Assembly: GCA_945872245.1 (NCBI GenBank)
Contig: CAMBZB010000024.1
Location: forward strand, 1 to 32,744
DNA length: 32,744 nt
Direction: 5' to 3'
DNA from: Flavobacterium psychrophilum
GTDB lineage: Bacteria; Bacteroidota; Bacteroidia; Flavobacteriales; Flavobacteriaceae
Positions 5,955 to 14,286 of the stretch are shown piece by piece. A model generated the notes under the pieces. The model saw only the letters and a program-made list of their open reading frames with translations. It had not been told where the DNA came from and ran no database searches. Both the position numbers and the translations under genes were made by a program. Position 1 is the stretch's first letter. Every line of letters starts with the position of its first letter.

Positions 5955-6749
5955 ATGAAAAATATTCTGTTCCTTTTTTTGATTGGTTTTTTTACCTTGG
6001 CAAATGGTCAAGCCAAAAAAGGAACTCAAAAAAATACAAAAGCCACCGCAGCACAAATTCTTCGAAAACCAGAAGTGCCCATTCTGTGCTACCATCGAAT
6101 TCGGAATATTCTTCCCGGTGACGGAGAAAACATGAGAACCTATTCTGTGACTCCCGTCAACTTTGCCCAACAAATGAAAACCTTGTCCGAGAATGGATTT
6201 CATAGCATTTCCCCGAGCCAATTGTATGAATATTTAGTGCACGATGGCGTCTTGCCTCCCAAACCAATTCTCCTCACTTTTGACGACACACGAGAAGAGC
6301 ACTACCGATTGGCCGCTGCCGAAATGAAAAAATACGGCTTCAAAGGCGTTTTTTTTATTATGACGGTCTCCATTAACCGCCCGGGATACCTAACTAAAAT
6401 CCAAATTAAAAACTTATCGGACAACGGACATACCATTGGAGCACATACTTGGGATCATCATCTCGTAACGAAATACATAGGAACGGATTGGACAATTCAG
6501 CTTACAAAACCCAAAAAGCAGTTAGAAGACATTACCGGCAAAGCTGTAGACTTTTTTGCCTATCCTTCCGGCATTTGGAATCCTGCCGCCATCACCCTGT
6601 TGAAAAACAAGAATTACCAACTCGCCTTTATCCTATCCAACAAAAGGGATTCCATAGCACCCCAATATACCATTCGGAGAATTATTGTTGCAGGAACTTG
6701 GTCAACTGATAGAATGCTAAAGGCGATGGAATCCACTTTTAATAAATGA
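5955..6749 (+). CDS. Polysaccharide deacetylase (NodB domain), secreted
   Basis: This is a 264-residue NodB-homology enzyme with a signal peptide (residues 1-20, FLFLIGFFTLANGQA). The fold motifs are clear. Motif 1 is TFDD at 108-111, with the catalytic and metal Asp. Motif 2 is HTWDH at 164-168, giving the two metal-binding His. Motif 3 is FAYPSG at 201-206. Members remove N- or O-acetyl groups from chitin-like, peptidoglycan or exopolysaccharide chains. The exact polymer is not evident. It follows the unknown lipoprotein gene by 23 bases. No terminator is obvious after the stop. The higher G+C of this pair suggests acquisition from elsewhere or different codon selection. Confidence 0.88.
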   Translation: MKNILFLFLIGFFTLANGQAKKGTQKNTKATAAQILRKPEVPILCYHRIRNILPGDGENMRTYSVTPVNFAQQMKTLSENGFHSISPSQLYEYLVHDGVLPPKPILLTFDDTREEHYRLAAAEMKKYGFKGVFFIMTVSINRPGYLTKIQIKNLSDNGHTIGAHTWDHHLVTKYIGTDWTIQLTKPKKQLEDITGKAVDFFAYPSGIWNPAAITLLKNKNYQLAFILSNKRDSIAPQYTIRRIIVAGTWSTDRMLKAMESTFNK

Positions 6750-6824
6750 TGGTTTGGAATTCGAAAAGACAAAACCGGATAGGCTCCGTGCTACAATTTT
6801 CTCCCAATTAATCTTAAAATAATA

Positions 6825-6989
6825 ATGCCAGCTGGTCCCCATAATTATCTAACCATCACCCCTTATGAAATAGGAATTTGTTTGCTTTTTGTTGTTTTTC
6901 CGATTGTGGAATTAAGAAAACAAGAGCAACTAAATCACAAAATCGTCAAAATTAATTGTCAAAATAATCAAAATGGCATTTGTTGCTAA
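6825..6989 (+). CDS. Possible small membrane peptide (54 codons), doubtful
   Basis: An ATG frame of 54 codons ending in TAA at 6987-6989. It contains a hydrophobic stretch (IGICLLFVVFPIV, about residues 16-28) followed by a charged segment (ELRKQEQ). The first half looks protein-like, the last third is low-complexity Asn/Gln. It could be a genuine single-pass peptide, a relic of a longer gene, or chance. No promoter or family supports it. Confidence 0.2.
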   Translation: MPAGPHNYLTITPYEIGICLLFVVFPIVELRKQEQLNHKIVKINCQNNQNGICC

Positions 6990-7028
6990 ATAATCAGTAA
7001 AAATAGACTTTCGATAAAAATAAAACAA

Positions 7029-7036
7029 TAGATTTG
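7029..7036 (+). promoter_or_regulatory. Candidate -7 element of the ATP-grasp operon
   Basis: TAGATTTG matches TAnnTTTG and lies 62 bases before the ATP-grasp start. A TTTC at 7009-7012 is a weak -33 candidate, with a 16-base spacing. The rest of the 6990-7098 gap is plain A+T-rich DNA. Confidence 0.45.
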
Positions 7037-7098
7037 TGTAAAACAAGTTTATTTTTCAATAAAAAATTTGAAATCTTGACTATTTAATACCGAATGAA

Positions 7099-8535
7099 AT
7101 GATGAAGTTGATGCCTAAATTGAACCCTAATGGCTGGGATGAGATGTTTTCCAATAAAGGGGTGCGGAATTCTTACCGCAAAGTTTTACAAACCTTACAA
7201 AGCCTTAATACCGAAAATCTAAATCAAAAACAAAGACAAGCTGCCGATTTTTTCATGAATCAGGGAATCACTTTTACTGTATACAGTGACGACAACCAAG
7301 GCATCGAAAGAATATTTCCGTTTGACATCATCCCAAGAATAATCACCCAAAAGGATTGGGACGAGGTAGAAACAGGAATAGCCCAAAGGTTAAAGGCACT
7401 CAACTTGTTCTTGGAAGACATTTACAACGAACAACTTATCATAAAAGAAGGTATTATCCCAGCAGCATTGATAGCTTCTTGCCCACATTACATTCAAGAA
7501 GTACATGGAATAAAAGTGCCTCACAACATCCACATTCACATTGCGGGAATAGATTTGATTCGGGGTGCAAAAGGAGAGTTTTATGTATTAGAAGACAATC
7601 TGAGGTGTCCGAGTGGCGTAAGTTATATGCTGGAAAACCGCGAAATCACGAAAAGGATTTTTCCGGAAATGTTTACTTCGAATGATGTGAGTATGGTGGC
7701 AAATTATCCTATGATTTTTCACAACATACTGATTTCTATGTCTCCAAGAAAAATATCTAACCCGAATGTTGTGTTGCTCACTCCCGGAATTTACAATTCT
7801 GCTTATTATGAACATACATTCTTGGCTAGACAAATGGGAATTCCATTAGTGGAAGGACGAGATTTAGTCGTTAACAACTGCAAGGTATACATGAAAACCA
7901 CTTCGGGTCTTCATCAGGTGGATGTAATTTACAGACGTTTGGATGACGAATACCTCGACCCTTTGGTCTTTAAACCAGACAGCGCCCTAGGGGTGCCCGG
8001 ACTGATAAGTGTTTACAAAATGGGAAATGTGGCATTAGTAAATGCCGTGGGAAATGGCGTCGCCGATGACAAAGCGGTCTATGCCTATGTGCCTGATATG
8101 ATAAAATATTACCTCAACGAGGAGCCCATACTTAAAAATGTACCCACCTACCAAATGGGAAATAAAGAGGAACGCGAACTGGTATTTGCCGATATGGGAA
8201 ACATGGTCATTAAGGAAACCAATCAAAGTGGTGGCTACGGAATGATTATGGGAAACAAGGCTACGGAACAAGAATTGGAAAATGCCAAAATTGCCATTCT
8301 TGAGAATCCACGAAATTTTATTGCACAACCCATTATCCAACTTAGCACTGTGCCTTGTTTGATTGATGGCGAACTAAAATTGCGTCACGTCGATTTAAGA
8401 CCTTATGCATTGTGTGGACCCAATGGCGTTGAAATAGTTTCCGGGGGACTTACTAGGGTGGCACTAACAGAAGGTTCACTTGTAGTTAATTCCTCGCAAG
8501 GCGGGGGAAGTAAAGATACTTGGATTGTGAAATAA
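7099..8535 (+). CDS. Circularly permuted ATP-grasp family protein (peptide ligase-like)
   Basis: This 478-residue cytoplasmic protein matches the circularly permuted ATP-grasp type 2 family (formerly DUF404/DUF407). Recognisable blocks are FPFDIIPRII (about 75-84), HIHIAGIDLIRGAKGEFYVL near residue 150 with EDNLRCPSGVSYMLENR following, YRRLDDEYLDP, NGVADDKAVYAY, and a C-terminal CLIDGELKLRHVDLRPYAL with GGLTRVAL. ATP-grasp enzymes form amide or similar bonds from a carboxylate and an amine with ATP. For this subfamily a role in synthesis or tagging of peptides has been proposed from gene neighbourhoods. It begins a same-strand group with an alpha-E protein and a transglutaminase. The ATG at 7099 is followed directly by a second ATG; either could serve. 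Confidence 0.88.
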   Translation: MMKLMPKLNPNGWDEMFSNKGVRNSYRKVLQTLQSLNTENLNQKQRQAADFFMNQGITFTVYSDDNQGIERIFPFDIIPRIITQKDWDEVETGIAQRLKALNLFLEDIYNEQLIIKEGIIPAALIASCPHYIQEVHGIKVPHNIHIHIAGIDLIRGAKGEFYVLEDNLRCPSGVSYMLENREITKRIFPEMFTSNDVSMVANYPMIFHNILISMSPRKISNPNVVLLTPGIYNSAYYEHTFLARQMGIPLVEGRDLVVNNCKVYMKTTSGLHQVDVIYRRLDDEYLDPLVFKPDSALGVPGLISVYKMGNVALVNAVGNGVADDKAVYAYVPDMIKYYLNEEPILKNVPTYQMGNKEERELVFADMGNMVIKETNQSGGYGMIMGNKATEQELENAKIAILENPRNFIAQPIIQLSTVPCLIDGELKLRHVDLRPYALCGPNGVEIVSGGLTRVALTEGSLVVNSSQGGGSKDTWIVK

Positions 8536-8597
8536 AGAAACTAAATTAATAAAAAGTGCTCCTTGGAGACGCGTTAAATAAAATATCGGAATTTTTT

Positions 8598-8711
8598 ATG
8601 AAAAAAGAATTTTTAGACTATTGGGCGGAACTTAATTGGAAAAATCGGTTTAAGTGGCTATCACAAGACATGAATTTTAAAAAATTGATACGATTGCCCT
8701 TTTTAGAGTAA
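8598..8711 (+). CDS. Small ORF (37 codons) inside the ATP-grasp cluster
   Basis: The frame starts at ATG 8598 and ends at TAA 8709-8711, between the ATP-grasp and alpha-E genes on the same strand. The peptide is rich in Trp, Lys and Phe (MKKEFLDYWAELNWKN at the start, RLPFLE at the end) and has protein-like composition. It could be a genuine small protein made in this operon, possibly a substrate or partner of the ATP-grasp/transglutaminase enzymes, or a chance or decayed frame. I know no family for it. Confidence 0.35.
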   Translation: MKKEFLDYWAELNWKNRFKWLSQDMNFKKLIRLPFLE

Positions 8712-8760
8712 GGTTGGTTCAGGAAAAGTCGACATTCATACGAATAAAAATAAGTGAAAA

Positions 8761-9714
8761 ATGAAAGTAAATATGCTCAGCCGAGTGGCAGACGGAATGT
8801 TCTGGCTCAACCGATACATGGAAAGGACAGATGGAATGTTGCTTACCCTCAACACTTTTTACATCTTGTCTTTTGACAAAGAACTCGATGATTCTCAAGG
8901 ATACAAACCTTTGTTGGATTATTATACCAATTTATCTAAAAAGCAAATCAGCGAGGCTCAATTTGACACCAACTTTGTCCTAAAATACTTGGTTTGCGAC
9001 AATCAAAATCACAACTCCGTAAAAAACCTAGTGATTAAAGCACGAGAAAATGCTAGGGGTTCACAAGATAAAATCACCAAAGAACTTTGGGAACACATCA
9101 ACTCTTTGTATCACTTTATGAATGCTCCTGATTTACCAAAAAAACTGGAAACCTCCGAAGCATTAAATATTGTGACCAAACTGAACAAGGATTTTTTGCT
9201 CTACAATGGAATACTTCAGGTTACCATGCCAAGAGGATTGGGCTGGTGTTTTTCAAGTATTGGCAAGCATATCGAAAGATGCCTCCAAACTATTTCATTG
9301 ACGCAGGCTTACTTTGCCCCTATTCACTATAATCTTGAAGGAACGGAGGATTTACTGTATTGGAGACGGTTATTACTATCTCTTTCGGGTTATGAATTGT
9401 ATCTTAAAAGTTATAGCAATATCCCACACAACCGAAAGGTAGTGCAACAGGTAATTTTCAACCCTGATTTTGCCCATTCTGTAATTTATACCTTAAGTCT
9501 GATTGAAGTGTATTTAAATAGCCTTTTTAAAGACAATAATTTAAGTGAAGCCAGAACCTTACACAATCAATTTGGAAGACTCAAAAGTTCCGTTGAATTT
9601 ACAGATTACCACAACCTGACGAACAAACAACTAGAAGATGTGCTCAATGATACTAAAACACAATTGATTCAGTTTTCTACCGATTTTTCAAAATTATTCT
9701 TCTCTTATACTTAA
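8761..9714 (+). CDS. Alpha-E domain protein
   Basis: This 317-residue all-helical protein belongs to the alpha-E family (DUF403). Its N-terminus, MLSRVADGMFWLNRYMERTD (about residues 5-24), is the family's signature. FSSIGKHIERCLQT (about 165-178) is a second conserved helix. Alpha-E proteins almost always occur with a circularly permuted ATP-grasp protein and a transglutaminase, as here, and are thought to be part of the same peptide-modifying or -ligating system. Their biochemical role is not established to my knowledge. It lies 6 bases upstream of the transglutaminase start, so the two are surely cotranscribed and perhaps translationally coupled. Confidence 0.88.
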   Translation: MKVNMLSRVADGMFWLNRYMERTDGMLLTLNTFYILSFDKELDDSQGYKPLLDYYTNLSKKQISEAQFDTNFVLKYLVCDNQNHNSVKNLVIKARENARGSQDKITKELWEHINSLYHFMNAPDLPKKLETSEALNIVTKLNKDFLLYNGILQVTMPRGLGWCFSSIGKHIERCLQTISLTQAYFAPIHYNLEGTEDLLYWRRLLLSLSGYELYLKSYSNIPHNRKVVQQVIFNPDFAHSVIYTLSLIEVYLNSLFKDNNLSEARTLHNQFGRLKSSVEFTDYHNLTNKQLEDVLNDTKTQLIQFSTDFSKLFFSYT

Positions 9715-9720
9715 TAAAAA

Positions 9721-10677
9721 ATGGCGGTTTTCAAGATAGTTCATATTACAAAATACCAATACAACTGGCCCATTAAGGAAAGTATCAATGAAATACGTTT
9801 GTTTCCGCATCATTTTGACAATCAAGATGTGCTGCAATACCAACTCTTGATAACGCAAAGTCCCATTGTAGAAATATCAAGGGATTACTATGGCAATAGG
9901 GTGGGGAATTTCAATAATTTAGAAGCCCATGAAGAGATGACTATCGAATCCCGAATGCTAGTGCGCGTGAACCATTCGCTAAAAATACCCGAAATAGATT
10001 CCACCACGGTACAGGATTTAGCCAGCGAAAAGGAAAACAGTATTTTATTACAGCGTCTTAGTTATCCCGAAACCATCCTTAAGCAAAATGAAATAGACCT
10101 TATTTTAAAAAAAATAAACCACTCTGAAAAATCCATTATTGCCATTGCGCAAGAATGCAATGATTATATATTTAAAAACTTCACCTATACCAAAGGAATC
10201 ACCAATATAGAAACCACCGTTGACGAAATTTTAGAAATCAGAAAGGGGGTTTGCCAAGATTTTGCACACATATTACTGCAACTATTGCGCACCGCTGGTA
10301 TCCCCTCGAGATATGTAAGTGGGTATATTTGTCCGAATGAAAGTGGGCTGAGAGGAGAAGGTGCCACACACGCTTGGGTAGAAATTTATACGCCCACTCA
10401 AGGTTGGCTAGGATTAGATCCTACCAACAATATCTGGACCATGGACAATCATGTTAAACTTTCGGTAGGTAGAAACTTCTCCGATTGTACTCCTGTAAAA
10501 GGAACTTTCAAAGGGTTTGCGAGACAAACACTTTCGGTGTGCGTGTCCATTGGCTATGAAGACGGTAGACAATTTGAGGAAATTAATGATGTGCAACTTC
10601 AGGAAGTGACCGTGGAAGAACAAGTGCAATTGGATTATATTGAGCAACTTCACCAACAGCAGCAACAGCAGCAATAA
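9721..10677 (+). CDS. Transglutaminase-like cysteine peptidase family protein with poly-Q tail
   Basis: This 318-residue protein has an N-terminal beta-rich domain (about 1-95, Bact_transglu_N type) and a transglutaminase core. The catalytic triad is visible: Cys178 in KGVCQDFAH, His217 in ATHAWVEIY and Asp233 in GLDPTNN. No signal peptide is seen, so it is cytoplasmic. Proteins of this class act as peptidases or as acyl-transferring enzymes. With the ATP-grasp and alpha-E proteins it forms a recurring three-gene system. Unusually, the protein ends HQQQQQQQ, coded by seven CAA/CAG codons (10654-10674) next to the stop, a tract prone to length change. No Anbu-type proteasome relative, often linked to this trio, is present in the window. 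Confidence 0.9.
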   Translation: MAVFKIVHITKYQYNWPIKESINEIRLFPHHFDNQDVLQYQLLITQSPIVEISRDYYGNRVGNFNNLEAHEEMTIESRMLVRVNHSLKIPEIDSTTVQDLASEKENSILLQRLSYPETILKQNEIDLILKKINHSEKSIIAIAQECNDYIFKNFTYTKGITNIETTVDEILEIRKGVCQDFAHILLQLLRTAGIPSRYVSGYICPNESGLRGEGATHAWVEIYTPTQGWLGLDPTNNIWTMDNHVKLSVGRNFSDCTPVKGTFKGFARQTLSVCVSIGYEDGRQFEEINDVQLQEVTVEEQVQLDYIEQLHQQQQQQQ

Positions 10678-10745
10678 AAAGATTTAATGCAAACCCCCTT
10701 GAATATTTATATATAAAAGGGCTCGTTATAATAGAAAAAACGATT

Positions 10746-12059
10746 TTACATCGACAACCAGCTTGCCGGATTATTATAGGTGGTGTTCTGAAGAATCAAG
10801 AATTTGATTACGGTTTTGCCGGTTTCTCCGCTAGTTCTTACTTTGCCAATAGTTTGTTTTCGGCTTACTTTATCCCCTTTGCTGACGCTTACCGAACTTA
10901 AATTTTGGTATACCGTAAAGAAATCCCCGTGCTGAATCATCACGGCTTTATTCACAGGAGATAAAACAATTACACTAGTAACCTCTCCATCAAACACCGC
11001 TCTGGCGTTGGCCCCTTGATCGGTGGTGATTTCTACTCCACTATTGTGAATAGTTAACGTTTTATAAATCGGATGGGGCTGGTCGCCATATCCTAATGAG
11101 ATAAACCCTCTTTCAACGGGAAAAGGCAATCGCCCTCGGTTGGCTTTGAAATTATCCGCTATTAATTTTGATTCCGGTGTTAATTCAATTCTAGACGAAG
11201 ACACGGCTGGGGCAGCCGAAACAATGGCTTTTGCACGCGTTTTTAGCCCTTCTTTTGTCTCCACCTTCGATTCGGCTTTTGATTGGGCTCTCGCTTTTTC
11301 CATGGCTTTTTCCATGGCCGCTTTTCTATTGGCTTCGGCGATGGCCTCGCGAATCAATCGGTCAATTTGTCGGTCAATGGCTTTGGCTTCTTGCTGCTTT
11401 TTCTTAATTTCTGCGGCAATTTTGTTCTTGTCTTTTTTAATGGAATCCACCAATTTTTGTTGCTCTTTTTTTTCCTTCAACAATGACAATCGCTCTTTTT
11501 CGTTTTCGGCAATCAGTTTCTGCTTGGCTGTTTTTTGAATATCCAGTTTCCCATTATAATCGGTGAGTTGGATTGATTTTGATTTTATTTCCTCCCCCTG
11601 CATTTTTCTATAATTGGTATATTGCTTCATGTACTGCGCTCTCTTGTAAGCCTGCAAAAAATTCTCTGACGAGAGTATGAACATGGCCCTGCTTTGTTCG
11701 GAACGGCTTTTATACGATTTGAGAATTTTCTTGGAATAATCCTCTTTGAGCTCTGCCAATTCTTTTTTTAGTTTGTTAATCTGTACCTGATTGATGTATA
11801 TATCATTGTTCAATAACTTAGTTTGCTTTTCGGTGGTGTTAATCAACTTTTCCTTCAGCTTTATCTTATTGATTTGAATAACGACGACATTGACGGCCGT
11901 TTTTTCTTTTTTCTTTACCGATTGCAACAAGGATTCATTTTCCCTAATTTCTTTTTGAATTTGGGCTTTTCGTTCTTCTAGTTTTTCTTGTTGCGAGGTC
12001 TGGCTCCACAATAGGGAAGTCATGCCTATAAAAATCAGGCTTAGGAGAAATTTTGGCAT
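10746..12059 (-). CDS. EnvC-like murein hydrolase activator (degenerate LytM/M23 domain)
   Basis: This protein has a signal peptide (MPKFLLSLIFIGMTSLLWSQ), a long coiled coil (about residues 20-275, Lys/Glu/Gln-rich) and a C-terminal LytM/M23 domain (about the last 115 residues). The domain lacks the zinc ligands of active endopeptidases. The usual HxGxD reads HNSGVEI, the YxHL position reads VYQNL, and the final HLHFE reads VIKFLIL. It therefore should not cut peptidoglycan itself but, like EnvC, switch on amidases that split septal wall. The best start is the ATG at 12059. An in-frame TTG at 12080 would put seven odd residues before the signal peptide. A TAAATTTG (minus strand, 12078-12085) could be an internal promoter. 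It is the last gene of the envelope operon. Confidence 0.85.
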   Translation of the reverse strand: MPKFLLSLIFIGMTSLLWSQTSQQEKLEERKAQIQKEIRENESLLQSVKKKEKTAVNVVVIQINKIKLKEKLINTTEKQTKLLNNDIYINQVQINKLKKELAELKEDYSKKILKSYKSRSEQSRAMFILSSENFLQAYKRAQYMKQYTNYRKMQGEEIKSKSIQLTDYNGKLDIQKTAKQKLIAENEKERLSLLKEKKEQQKLVDSIKKDKNKIAAEIKKKQQEAKAIDRQIDRLIREAIAEANRKAAMEKAMEKARAQSKAESKVETKEGLKTRAKAIVSAAPAVSSSRIELTPESKLIADNFKANRGRLPFPVERGFISLGYGDQPHPIYKTLTIHNSGVEITTDQGANARAVFDGEVTSVIVLSPVNKAVMIQHGDFFTVYQNLSSVSVSKGDKVSRKQTIGKVRTSGETGKTVIKFLILQNTTYNNPASWLSM

Positions 12060-12082
12060 ATTTAAAATAAGTTTGTGCAAAT

Positions 12083-12871
12083 TTACTTAATTATAATTCT
12101 TTTGTAACCATTTGGAACACTATAAGGAAAAGAAAGTTCTTCATTAAAAGTAATCGTGTTGTATTCCAAATTTATTTCGGTTTTCCCTTTTTCTTGAAAG
12201 GTACTAATCGATACGTTTGAAGGCAATGTGGCCTCCTTATAAACGATAGTGTTGGAATAATCCACCAGGATTTTTCTCCCTTCGGCCACTTGTGCTATTT
12301 CTTGTTTTTGGACCAAAAAGGTATTGGCGTCGAAAAAGAAAGATTTCTTGATGTTGTTGCTTGAAGCATCCTCCAATCTGTAGTTTTGGCCAACGAGAGA
12401 CTCGGTGTATTTTCCTTTCTTCAAATCGTCAATCGCGCGCCCCAAAAGCATGTTCTGAACTTTATTATAATCTAAATCGGTTCCCAACCATTGACTCAAG
12501 GTGCTGAAATCGCCTTCAAAATAACTGCCACTTATTTTCTCATAATAACTTCCCGATGTTGGCGTAATCAATGCTTTTGCCATAGTAATTCCTAAAAAAC
12601 GTATGCTGACCAAAATCTGTTCGTCCTTTTTTATTTTTATTTCGGCTGTAACGTTTTGCGTTTGCTTGCTATCAGCATATTGCACGTTGGATTTAATATA
12701 TAAGGTAGAAAATTCCATTTTATTGTTGGAATAGTTTTCAATTATACTATTGGCGCTCATGCGGGACTCCTTTTTGGTTGCCTCCACCAAACCTGATTTC
12801 GATTTACAGGACACGAGTGTCAGCGAACTAGCAAAGCATATAAGTAGTGTTAATGCTAAAAATCTATTCAT
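12083..12871 (-). CDS. DUF4292 outer-envelope lipoprotein
   Basis: A 262-residue lipoprotein with signal and lipobox (LTLVSC, Cys22). It matches DUF4292, a Bacteroidota family whose fold is expected to resemble the lipoprotein carriers LolA/LolB. Features include SIRFLGITMAKALITPTSG (about 93-111) and GRAIDDLKKGKY in the middle, with a beta-rich second half ending FPYSVPNGYKRIIIK. Function is not established; a role in lipid or lipoprotein handling at the outer membrane is inference. It lies 2 bases downstream of the TPR gene, and its stop is 23 bases from the EnvC-like ATG, so it is in the same transcription unit. Confidence 0.8.
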   Translation of the reverse strand: MNRFLALTLLICFASSLTLVSCKSKSGLVEATKKESRMSANSIIENYSNNKMEFSTLYIKSNVQYADSKQTQNVTAEIKIKKDEQILVSIRFLGITMAKALITPTSGSYYEKISGSYFEGDFSTLSQWLGTDLDYNKVQNMLLGRAIDDLKKGKYTESLVGQNYRLEDASSNNIKKSFFFDANTFLVQKQEIAQVAEGRKILVDYSNTIVYKEATLPSNVSISTFQEKGKTEINLEYNTITFNEELSFPYSVPNGYKRIIIK

Positions 12872-12873
12872 TC

Positions 12874-14223
12874 TTATTTTTTATCTTTTAATAATTGATT
12901 GGCTTTAGAAAAAAACTGTTCTTTTTTCTTGAAATCTCCCAAGCCATTATAGGCTTCGCCAAGCTGTATGTTGAAATTGATTTCTAATACAACGTCATTT
13001 TCAAGGTAATCCAATCCCATTTCGAGCATTTCCTTGGCTTTTTTAAACTGCTGTAACTGATTGTTTGCCAAGCCTGAAAAATAATAAAACTGGGGTTGAG
13101 TGGGATACGTTTCCGCCATATCAGTTGCTTTTTTGGAAACCAATTCAAATTGTTTCGTTTCAACATACCCCTGCAGCAAGAGCAAGTTAGTTTCAATATC
13201 TTCTCCAGAATTGTTTTTTAATGCCTTTTCATAGAAATAAATGGCTTTGTCCCATTGTTTTTTAGTATGATAATATTTTCCTATTTCCTTAGCTACATTT
13301 ACGTCTGAATCGTTATCAAAATAGGCAATCGCTCTTTCTAAATCGGGTGCATGTTGTGGGTTCGTATTGACAAAAACTAGAAATTCATTGAGTATGCGAT
13401 GACGAATTTTAGCGTCTATCTTGGTGCTGGCCAAAACCATATTCATTGAATGTATTGCTTTCTGTGCGTCGTTTTTATCCAAATAATACTTGAATAAACC
13501 CACTTGCGCCCATTCCGAAGTTGGGATTTCGGCTTCTAGTTTTTGAGTAATTTCAAGTGCTTTTTGAGCATCATTTTGCTCTGAATACAATTGAATTAGT
13601 GCAATATAATTGGATTCTTCTTTAGGGTTTTTATTGATTTGCACGATTAGATTTTCTATTTCGGCGTTTTGATATTTTCCTTGAGATAAAATCTGCATTT
13701 TGTAGGATTCCCTTCTCTCGGTTTTTCCAACTTTCTCGTTCAATTCGTTAATGAGGTCGAGAGCTTTGTCAAATTGTTGGGTGTTCATGTATAGCGACGT
13801 CAAATCTTCCTTATAGGCTCCGTCAAATTCTATTACTTTAAGCACCGTGATAATGGCTTGATTATAGTCCTTGGTTTGGTAACTTACATCGTACATTCCC
13901 AGCCAAAACCATTTGTTTTTGGGATCAATTTGAGTCGCTTTTTCGAATGAAACGTAGGCGTTATTGTAGTCTTTTAATGCTAGTTGGTTTTTTCCCAATT
14001 CGAAATACACAGTAGCATCATCCGGTTTTATTTTTAAACATTGTTCCAATGCCGTAATGGCCTTGTCATAATTTTGAATCCCCTTTTGCAATAATGATTC
14101 ATAAAAATAATCCTGAAATTTGTCGGTGTCAGGTTTGATTTGCTCCGGTTCAGTTTGTGCCAATAGCAAAGCTGGATTGCAAAGCAAAACCAAAAAGAGA
14201 AATACTAAAACCGCTTTTTTCAT
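12874..14223 (-). CDS. Tetratricopeptide repeat protein, exported
   Basis: This 449-residue protein has a cleavable signal peptide (AVLVFLFLVLLCNPALLLAQ). Most of the rest is tetratricopeptide repeats, for example QNYDKAITALEQCLKIKPDD, then KDYNNAYVSFEKATQIDPKN, and KQWDKAIYFYEKALKNNSG further on. Such helical arrays act as docking surfaces between proteins, here probably in the periplasm. Its place between the sugar nucleotidyltransferase and the DUF4292 lipoprotein/EnvC-like genes suggests a role in envelope assembly or division. This gene order is, as far as I recall, common in flavobacteria. No specific function can be given. Confidence 0.85.
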   Translation of the reverse strand: MKKAVLVFLFLVLLCNPALLLAQTEPEQIKPDTDKFQDYFYESLLQKGIQNYDKAITALEQCLKIKPDDATVYFELGKNQLALKDYNNAYVSFEKATQIDPKNKWFWLGMYDVSYQTKDYNQAIITVLKVIEFDGAYKEDLTSLYMNTQQFDKALDLINELNEKVGKTERRESYKMQILSQGKYQNAEIENLIVQINKNPKEESNYIALIQLYSEQNDAQKALEITQKLEAEIPTSEWAQVGLFKYYLDKNDAQKAIHSMNMVLASTKIDAKIRHRILNEFLVFVNTNPQHAPDLERAIAYFDNDSDVNVAKEIGKYYHTKKQWDKAIYFYEKALKNNSGEDIETNLLLLQGYVETKQFELVSKKATDMAETYPTQPQFYYFSGLANNQLQQFKKAKEMLEMGLDYLENDVVLEINFNIQLGEAYNGLGDFKKKEQFFSKANQLLKDKK

Positions 14224-14286
14224 TGTTAATTGTTATCAATCCTCGCCCTAATGCTGCATGGCTTAAAACCTTGTAGAAATTAAATA

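Noticed and set aside
10678..10745. Terminator between the convergent transglutaminase and EnvC-like genes
   Set aside because: CCCTT and AAGGG can pair, but the loop is long and A+T-rich and no T-run follows the stem; too weak to call.
11140..11538. Plus-strand frame of 132 codons opposite the EnvC-like gene
   Set aside because: It is the antisense shadow of the Lys/Glu/Ala-rich coiled coil and has no family features.
12060..12080. TTG start for the EnvC-like gene at 12080
   Set aside because: It puts seven residues before a good signal peptide that begins at the ATG 12059.
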